Below, piece by piece: positions 8,340 to 13,151 of a stretch of 13,151 nt of DNA. The first letter of the stretch is position 1; each line of letters begins with the position of its first letter. The notes beneath the pieces were generated by a model. That model saw nothing but the letters and a program-made list of their open reading frames with translations, had not been told where the DNA came from and did not search any database. Origin of the DNA: a bacterium (lineage in GTDB: Bacteria > Zhuqueibacterota > Zhuqueibacteria > Residuimicrobiales > Residuimicrobiaceae); contig JAAYTV010000277.1 in assembly GCA_012523655.1 (NCBI GenBank), positions 1 through 13,151 of the forward strand, written 5' to 3'. Made by a program: the position numbers and the translations under genes.

Positions 8340-8348
8340 CCTCCTCTT
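8340..8348 (-). promoter_or_regulatory. Ribosome binding site deciding the polyferredoxin start
   Basis: The minus strand reads AAGAGGAGG followed by AAT and ATG (8336). The strong purine tract favours this start over the in-frame ATG 48 bases upstream at 8384, which has only GAAGGGA before it. Confidence 0.65.
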
Positions 8349-8435
8349 CCATGACACAGGATCAATCCCTCTCGCGCTTCGCATGGTTCCCTTCGCGCCG
8401 CCGTGTGAACACCAGGACGCGGTGGGCTGATTTCA

Positions 8436-10949
8436 TTAAAACTCGAGCAACAGAGTACGGATCTCGTTGGCTTTCATCGGAACCACAAAAGCGTCGCGCT
8501 CGATTTGAATTGCTGCGGCGCCGGGTATCGGATCCTCAAGATGGTTGGCGGCGATGACTCTTTTCGGCCGTGCGGGGCAAAAGATCCTCGCCTGCACGTT
8601 CCGGCCTGCGGGTTCGAATAAACGCAATACCACATTGTTGGGCGACCAGTCCCCCTGTTGAACCTTGACCGCAGTGATGCGCACCTGATCCCGGTCCACT
8701 GCAAAAAACGAATGACGTCTAGCCAGAGAAAAATCATTGCGACGCTCGCCCCAATCCGGCAGCGTTCCGATATGATGGTTCTCCTGAAGACTCACGAGCG
8801 GTTGGTTCAGCTGCAGCGCAGCCTGCATCACCCGTCCTTCCACCCAATCCCCCGTGTGAGGATACAAAGCATAATGAAACGTATGCGCCCCTTCATCCAT
8901 CCGGGGATCCATATCCCGGCTCGCGCGCACGATGGACATGCGCATGGTTTGATCCTTTACATCAAATCCATATTTGCCGTCGTTCAACAACGCCACGCCA
9001 TAGGTGGATTCCGAAAGATCGATCCAGTTTTGCGCCGGATGATCCATGCCGTCCAGGGGCCTTTCAATGACCCCATAGGGCTGTTCGAACACTGCACGGC
9101 CTCCGGACACATTCACCGGGAAAACGGCTTTTAAGACACGGTCGCTTTCATGCCAGTCCACTGTCATGGCGAAATCGATCCGGGGTTGGTTGGCATGGAG
9201 GATGAGATCCCGCACCACTCGCGAAGAAGTGGTGGTGTTCTGCCAACGGACGACGACGCGAACGGGCCCTCTTTCCACCACCACCGGCCGGCCGATGGCC
9301 TGCAACGGAAACTCTTCGCCAGAAAGAACCAAATCCCAGGCCGACGAACGGGATTCGCCGAGCAGCTGAAGTCGGTTGGCGCTTCCGGCTAACACCTCGC
9401 GATTCAGCGTTTTGTCATAAATCGAGGAGAGACCGGTCTGATTCCAGCTGATGCGGAAATAACGACTCTCGACCGTCTGGCCCTTGACGAACAGCTCCGT
9501 TTTCGGCAACGAACGGTGATGCGGCACTACGCGATACACTTTGTAACCGATCGACGGGATGTCATGCACCGCGATCAGCAATCGGTAGTGCTGTTTATCC
9601 TCGGATACACTGAGCACCTGATAGGCGATCGGCTCTGTGTCTGTATCCAGAACGGTGAATTGTTCGCAGGGTTGAACAAAGTGAACATCCGCTTCCACCA
9701 CATCCCCGCGCACCCAAGAACAGGGGTTGTAGACCACTAGAGGGATGCCTGCATCGCGGGTATCGATGCGCGAGCCGATGACCTCCAGGCCGAAGCGCAA
9801 CAGGCGACGGCCTTCTTGATCCACCCACTGCAGGTCGCGACGGCTGTCGTCGTAAACATCGCCGATCGAAGTGCCGGGAACAATATCATGGAACTGGTTG
9901 CGCAGCAGCAGTTTCCAGGCCTCGCGAAAATCCACCCGCGGGAACAACGGTTTGCGTTGCAGCATGCTGCCGATGGTGGCGAACTTTTCCGCGGTCAACA
10001 GCAGATTTTCCGCGTTTCGATGCAGTTTTTTAATCACCGCCTGACTGGTGTAGGAACCCATCCACGCTTGATGCACCTTATCCGACTCGCCCACGCCCCG
10101 GCCGATCTCGCCGAAATGAACAGGCCAGGCGGTTGAGGCCTTTGCCAGACGGGCGAAAAAATCTTCAGCCGTCGCATAGCGCAGGGTGGGTATCCGATCC
10201 ATCTTTCGCAATCGCTCGATGGCCTCGATATCGGTCTGCCTGGGTCCGCCGCCGTGATCGCCCTCACCGAACAACACCATGGCAAAAGGGAGACCGGTGA
10301 TGCGGCGCCACTCGCGCAGCGGCGTCAACAGATCGGCATCCGGGGCGGTCAGTCCATAGGGCACCGGCAGATGATAGGCCAGCACGGACGAACTGTCCGG
10401 AGCGATCCAGCGGAACACCTCCTTGCCCGCCGGTGCGCCGCGGCCGAAGAGATAATAGCGGATACCGCAGCCGGAAAAGATCTGCGGCAACGTAAGAGCC
10501 TGACCACAGAACGCATCCGGAAGCCAACCGATGTCAACCGAATCCACTCCAAGATGAGTCCGGCAGTATTCCATACCGATCAAAAACTGCCGAATGTGAG
10601 ATTCGCCGGAAGGCAGAATGGCATCCGGCTCAGCCCACTGTCCGCCGACCACAGACCATTGGCCGGAGTTGATTTTTTCTCGAATGCGCTGGAATACCTG
10701 CGGATGCGTTTTTTCAATGGATTCGTACAATGCCATCTGGCTCTGAGCATAAGTCAGCTCCGGCATTTTATCCAACATTTCAAGAACGCCGACAAAGGTA
10801 TCCGGCGTAACTCGGTCGGTGGTCTCGTTCCAGCGCCAGCGATAGGCCAAATCGATGTGCGCATTGCCTATCATATACAACACCCACTCCTCCGGCTGCG
10901 AGAAAATGCAAGCCGGCAGCAGGGCGATCAGCAAAAGTACTTTTTTCAC
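8436..10949 (-). CDS. Secreted GH38 alpha-mannosidase
   Basis: It is expected to cleave alpha-mannosides with retention, using a zinc ion, outside the cytoplasm. A signal peptide is present (KKVLLLIALLPACIFS); the cysteine sits in LPAC, a poor lipobox. Numbering below counts from the TTG at 10952. The GH38 domain begins with GNAHIDLAYRW (H32, D34 as zinc ligands). It continues with GGQWAEPDA and GWLPDAFCGQALTLPQI, where D146 is the expected nucleophile. FGEGDHGGGP (228-237) is a family landmark, and NQFHDIVPGTSIGDVYDD carries H355, the likely fourth zinc ligand. The helical middle segment includes HQAWMGSYTSQA. The C-terminal beta domains end with NEIRTLLLEF, as is usual for the family. GTG at 10949 is chosen because AGGGAG lies 5 bases before it, while TTG at 10952 is only 2 bases away. 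It is the first gene of the leftward cluster. The linkage cleaved cannot be read from the sequence. Confidence 0.92.
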   Translation of the reverse strand: MKKVLLLIALLPACIFSQPEEWVLYMIGNAHIDLAYRWRWNETTDRVTPDTFVGVLEMLDKMPELTYAQSQMALYESIEKTHPQVFQRIREKINSGQWSVVGGQWAEPDAILPSGESHIRQFLIGMEYCRTHLGVDSVDIGWLPDAFCGQALTLPQIFSGCGIRYYLFGRGAPAGKEVFRWIAPDSSSVLAYHLPVPYGLTAPDADLLTPLREWRRITGLPFAMVLFGEGDHGGGPRQTDIEAIERLRKMDRIPTLRYATAEDFFARLAKASTAWPVHFGEIGRGVGESDKVHQAWMGSYTSQAVIKKLHRNAENLLLTAEKFATIGSMLQRKPLFPRVDFREAWKLLLRNQFHDIVPGTSIGDVYDDSRRDLQWVDQEGRRLLRFGLEVIGSRIDTRDAGIPLVVYNPCSWVRGDVVEADVHFVQPCEQFTVLDTDTEPIAYQVLSVSEDKQHYRLLIAVHDIPSIGYKVYRVVPHHRSLPKTELFVKGQTVESRYFRISWNQTGLSSIYDKTLNREVLAGSANRLQLLGESRSSAWDLVLSGEEFPLQAIGRPVVVERGPVRVVVRWQNTTTSSRVVRDLILHANQPRIDFAMTVDWHESDRVLKAVFPVNVSGGRAVFEQPYGVIERPLDGMDHPAQNWIDLSESTYGVALLNDGKYGFDVKDQTMRMSIVRASRDMDPRMDEGAHTFHYALYPHTGDWVEGRVMQAALQLNQPLVSLQENHHIGTLPDWGERRNDFSLARRHSFFAVDRDQVRITAVKVQQGDWSPNNVVLRLFEPAGRNVQARIFCPARPKRVIAANHLEDPIPGAAAIQIERDAFVVPMKANEIRTLLLEF

Positions 10950-10954
10950 CAACG

Positions 10955-10960
10955 CTCCCT
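10955..10960 (-). promoter_or_regulatory. Ribosome binding site deciding the alpha-mannosidase start
   Basis: AGGGAG on the minus strand is followed by CGTTG and then GTG. The 5-base spacing fits GTG at 10949; the TTG at 10952 would have a spacing of only 2 bases. Confidence 0.55.
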
Positions 10961-10988
10961 GTCAATACCTTCTTTCATTCGTAGAAAC

Positions 10989-11017
10989 AAAGTACAAACA
11001 AACTGGGCAAATTTCAA
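10989..11017 (-). promoter_or_regulatory. Candidate promoter of the leftward glycan cluster
   Basis: On the minus strand a TTGAAA box (11017-11012) is separated by exactly 17 bases from TACTTT (10994-10989), about 40 bases before the alpha-mannosidase GTG. The -35 box is close to the sigma-70 consensus. The -10 box keeps only the three positions T1, A2 and T6. The location at the head of the cluster supports the call. If the organism uses a Bacteroidetes-type sigma factor, the boxes would need a different reading. Confidence 0.35.
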
Positions 11018-11216
11018 GTTTTTTAACCTGAGCGCCCGCCCGCTCCTCACCGGCCGCCAAGTCGTTAATCCAGACGCCTGTCCGGTTTTTATGACAGAGG
11101 GGAACACCGCTGCCGGCACGCGAAACAGGTCAGCCAACACAACTTATTGATAAACTAAATGTAAAAAATTGAAAAAAAATTCATGAAATGGTCCAGAGCT
11201 TGCAATATGCGCAGAC

Positions 11217-12188
11217 ATGCAAAGAGAGGATTACAGCACATTGGATTTCGACCGGTTGCTGAGGGAACCGGTCGGCCGAAGCGAGGAAAAGAAAAAACCC
11301 ACGGTCATCGCGCTGGCCGGCGGACAGGGAGGCGTGGGTAAGAGCATCCTTTCCCTTTTGATCGCTCTAGAACTGGGCAACAAAGGACAGGAGACCATTC
11401 TGATCAACACCGATTTTACCGCCGGCGGAATCGTCCGCCGCCTGATCCAGAAAAATGCAGAGAGAAATCTGCATCGCTTTTTAGAAGGCCGTACACGAAA
11501 TATGAACGAGCTGGTGCTGCCGACCCGCATCAACCATCTACGTGTTCTATACGCCGGATCGCACATCATATCCTATCATCGCATTCTTTTATCGCTCAAA
11601 CAAAAGCTCGCACAGGAACTGCGCCGGTTGCAGGCCGCCTACCTGGTCCTGGATCTGGGCGCAGGCAGCACCTACAGCCCCCTGGACTTTTTCCTCAGTG
11701 CCGAATATCCACTGCTTCTGGCCACCACGGCCAAACAGACGCTGCTGGACGCCTACGGCCTGCTGCGGGTCGCTTTGGTACGCAATCTGCATAAAAACGC
11801 CCATCAATGGCCCGAGTGGTACCGGCAATTGCAGCGCTGCGGCGATCTAAGCCAGGGGCCGCTTTTGACCGTGCCTGCCTTCCTGCACAATATGGCTAAA
11901 AGCGAACCACACCTCAGCGAACAGATCGCGGCGCAAACCGCTCAGTTCCGCCCGGCGCTGTTAGTGAATAAATGTTCAAAAAAGGAGAGTCTCGAGCGTG
12001 CCGATCTCCTGCCGGTGCTTGCCGGCCAGGTGCTGAATATCCGCTTGCGAAAATGGGGGAACATCAGCTACGATGCGCAGCTTGCGTGGGCGGTTCAAAG
12101 CGAAAACTTCGCCCTACTGACGCGTGGGTCCCCTGCGGTCGCTGAGGTGAGCAGTTTGGTGGCAAGGCACATCCTTGGTCATTCCTAA
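11217..12188 (+). CDS. MinD/FlhG-like ParA-family ATPase with altered P-loop
   Basis: This 323-residue P-loop protein belongs to the MinD/ParA group, whose members use ATP-driven dimerisation to position or regulate partners. The deviant Walker A site is LAGGQGGVGKS (33-43), with K42 and S43. The expected KGG signature lysine is replaced by Q37. INTDFTAGG (63-71) is a degenerate switch I segment; the usual DxD reads NTD. LVLDLGAGSTYSPLDFFLS (D146) is the Walker B-like switch II, close to the LDLGAG...LDFFL form of FlhG-like ATPases. LLLATTAKQTLLDAYGLLR matches the following family segment. The C-terminal third (about 215-323) has no motif I recognise. The ATG is the first possible start after an in-frame stop at 11184 and has no clear ribosome site. 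TTG at 11241, with AGAGAGG upstream, is an alternative. No flagellar or division gene is nearby, so the client is unknown. Confidence 0.85.
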   Translation: MQREDYSTLDFDRLLREPVGRSEEKKKPTVIALAGGQGGVGKSILSLLIALELGNKGQETILINTDFTAGGIVRRLIQKNAERNLHRFLEGRTRNMNELVLPTRINHLRVLYAGSHIISYHRILLSLKQKLAQELRRLQAAYLVLDLGAGSTYSPLDFFLSAEYPLLLATTAKQTLLDAYGLLRVALVRNLHKNAHQWPEWYRQLQRCGDLSQGPLLTVPAFLHNMAKSEPHLSEQIAAQTAQFRPALLVNKCSKKESLERADLLPVLAGQVLNIRLRKWGNISYDAQLAWAVQSENFALLTRGSPAVAEVSSLVARHILGHS

Positions 12189-12344
12189 AGCACTCATCGT
12201 ACGGCGGCTGCGGCGACCCTCTCTTCGTCTGTCTCACTGTCGTCATTGGGGAAAGGGCCTTGCCCTGTACCTCGAGGTTTGAAGACCAGGTCCTGCAACA
12301 GAATCACCCATTGAGAACGCCCGGCCGTGGAGACTGGTGTAAGA
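12189..12344. other. 156-base convergent intergenic region
   Basis: It lies between the converging stops of the ATPase and pentapeptide genes. The only hairpin seen is AGGGC-CTT-GCCCT (about 12256-12268), which has a 5-base stem and no T-run, so terminator function is doubtful. No other feature is visible. Confidence 0.35.
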
Positions 12345-13091
12345 TCATCGTGCGGAGAACAGCTTTTTCACTCTTTGCATAAAGCTCGGGTTACGCTTTT
12401 TTTCCGCCGGATCCGATGGTTGGCCGTTTTGTCTGCCCGTCTCCTTAAGGCGTTCGATGGGGATTCGCGCGCTGTGATCGCCGTCCTTGCCGATCTCATT
12501 GATCCGCTCAAAGACCCGGGCAAACCGTTCATGCAGATCATGCCGATGGATGGGGCCGCTGGTTTTTTCACCCTTCAGCTCTACAGTTTTGTTGACCGCA
12601 GAGAGCAACTGCCGTGCCTGGTCATCCAGGAGCGCTCCGGTGAAATCCGCCGTATCAAAACCTTTTGCTTTTGAAAGATGCTGGGCTCCGCTGAGAATCA
12701 CGTCGGTGAGATTGGCATCATTGAGCAGAGCGCCACGAAGAACAACCCCGGTGAGATTGGCTCCGCCGAAATTCGACCAACTTAGGTTGGCCCCTGAAAG
12801 ATTGGCACCCGTCAGGTCGGCCCTGCTGAGCCTGGTCCAGGTGAGCTTGGCGCCGCTGAGATTCGCGCCGGTCAGATCCGCGCCGGTCAGGTCCGCGCCG
12901 GTCAGGTCCGACTCTGTGAGGTCCGCCTTGTGAAGATCCGCACCACGAAGATCCGCACGTTTGAGATCAGCGCCATGAAGATCGACGAAGCGACCATCTC
13001 CGTTCTCAGCATCCAGCGGTCCGGCATGGATCTCGAGCATTTCGGTGAGTGGCCGGCCGTTTATGATAATATCTTTTACTTCTCGCATCAT
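12345..13091 (-). CDS. Pentapeptide-repeat protein with basic C-terminal tail
   Basis: The 248-residue protein carries about 20 consecutive A(D/N)LxX pentapeptides. The central L or F falls every fifth residue from L38 to L133 (F108 is the one Phe), which predicts about five coils of a right-handed quadrilateral beta-helix. A short N-terminal segment (VKDIIINGRPL) precedes it. A less regular part (about 140-165, ADFTGALLDDQARQLL) follows and probably caps the helix. Residues about 165-225 are charged and probably helical, and the tail NPSFMQRVKKLFSAR is basic and could be amphipathic. There is no signal peptide, so it is likely cytoplasmic. Some family members (Qnr, MfpA) bind DNA gyrase, but most have no known function and nothing here assigns one. 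ATGs at 13091 and 13088 are both possible, with AGG 5 or 8 bases upstream. It converges on the ATPase gene and is not in its operon. Confidence 0.9.
   Translation of the reverse strand: MMREVKDIIINGRPLTEMLEIHAGPLDAENGDGRFVDLHGADLKRADLRGADLHKADLTESDLTGADLTGADLTGANLSGAKLTWTRLSRADLTGANLSGANLSWSNFGGANLTGVVLRGALLNDANLTDVILSGAQHLSKAKGFDTADFTGALLDDQARQLLSAVNKTVELKGEKTSGPIHRHDLHERFARVFERINEIGKDGDHSARIPIERLKETGRQNGQPSDPAEKKRNPSFMQRVKKLFSAR
12871..12930. repeat. 15-base tandem repeats inside the pentapeptide gene
   Basis: Four consecutive 15-base units begin at 12871, 12886, 12901 and 12916. The first two differ by one base (GTCAGATCCGCGCCG, GTCAGGTCCGCGCCG); the third and fourth diverge further. Each encodes three residues of one repeat plus two of the next, so the DNA repeat follows the protein repeat and could change copy number by slippage in steps of one pentapeptide. 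Confidence 0.7.
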
Positions 13092-13132
13092 ATCAACCTG
13101 TTGGCAAATTCAGAGGGATGAATTGAGCGATA

Positions 13133-13151
13133 AAATAATCTAAAATTATTT
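13133..13151. repeat. AT-rich inverted repeat at the right window edge
   Basis: Seven-base arms AAATAAT (13133-13139) and ATTATTT (13145-13151) flank CTAAA. It lies about 40 bases upstream of the pentapeptide gene on the minus strand, where promoter or operator elements would be expected. The window ends here, so any longer symmetry or a -35 box cannot be seen. Confidence 0.25.

Larger units (their letters stand above)
10953..11216. other. 264-base divergent intergenic region
   Basis: It separates the leftward alpha-mannosidase gene from the rightward ATPase gene. The left part holds the candidate minus-strand promoter. The middle is GC-rich with no repeat or hairpin I could defend. The right part (about 11140-11190) is very AT-rich, with TTGATA at 11147-11152, but I found no matching -10 box at proper spacing for the plus strand. 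Confidence 0.5.

Noticed and set aside
7404..8430. Plus-strand frames of 250 and 254 codons opposite the polyferredoxin gene
   Set aside because: Both are shadows; the minus strand has four cysteine motifs and membrane segments that leave no doubt about the real frame.
10908..10919. Lipoprotein signal in the alpha-mannosidase (LPAC)
   Set aside because: Proline at -2 is unfavourable in a lipobox, and a normal signal-peptidase site a few residues on (FSQ) fits better.
10946..11140. 64-codon minus-strand frame upstream of and overlapping the alpha-mannosidase start
   Set aside because: Composition is arbitrary, no domain is seen, and it covers the candidate promoter.
10254..11150. 298-codon plus-strand frame across the alpha-mannosidase start
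   Set aside because: It mirrors the GH38 coding region, has no recognisable domain, and would contradict the well supported signal peptide and catalytic motif on the other strand.
12871..12930. CRISPR-like or regulatory repeat array
   Set aside because: The 15-base units have no spacers and lie in frame inside the pentapeptide gene; they encode the protein repeat.

Overview
The window looks like part of a Gram-negative chromosome. Three large proteins carry N-terminal signal peptides, and the one membrane protein is of the NapH/YccM ferredoxin type. Coding density is high, intergenic gaps are short, and coding sequence is moderately GC-rich. I cannot assign a lineage. DUF5107-TPR proteins and GH78/GH38 enzymes without a visible SusC/SusD pair would fit Bacteroidetes relatives or FCB-type candidate phyla such as KSB1, but this is a guess from gene content.

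Positions 1-10952 hold six minus-strand genes, all transcribed leftward. In transcription order they are: a secreted GH38 alpha-mannosidase (10949-8436); a NapH/YccM-like polyferredoxin membrane protein (8336-7389); a glycerophosphodiester phosphodiesterase whose start overlaps the previous stop by 4 bases (7392-6658); an MDR-family dehydrogenase that has lost several expected zinc cysteines (6447-5419); a secreted GH78-like alpha-L-rhamnosidase (5341-2930); and a secreted DUF5107-TPR protein (2856-1, cut by the window edge). A 210-base gap with an operator-like inverted repeat lies before the dehydrogenase, so there may be two transcription units. The three exported proteins suggest a locus for taking apart a mannose- and rhamnose-containing glycan or glycoconjugate outside the cytoplasm. 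The dehydrogenase may act on a released sugar or polyol. How the iron-sulfur protein and the phosphodiesterase fit is unknown. No transporter or regulator lies inside the window.

Positions 10953-11216 form a divergent intergenic region with a plausible promoter for the leftward cluster. To its right, a plus-strand gene (11217-12188) encodes a MinD/FlhG-like ParA-family ATPase with glutamine where the family's signature lysine is expected. It converges on a minus-strand pentapeptide-repeat protein (13091-12345) that has about 20 repeats and a basic C-terminal tail.

No rRNA, tRNA, CRISPR array, insertion sequence or phage gene was seen. I found no convincing complete new system. The most unusual items are the altered metal-ligand pattern of the dehydrogenase, the altered P-loop of the ATPase, and the coupled ferredoxin/phosphodiesterase pair inside a glycan-degradation cluster.
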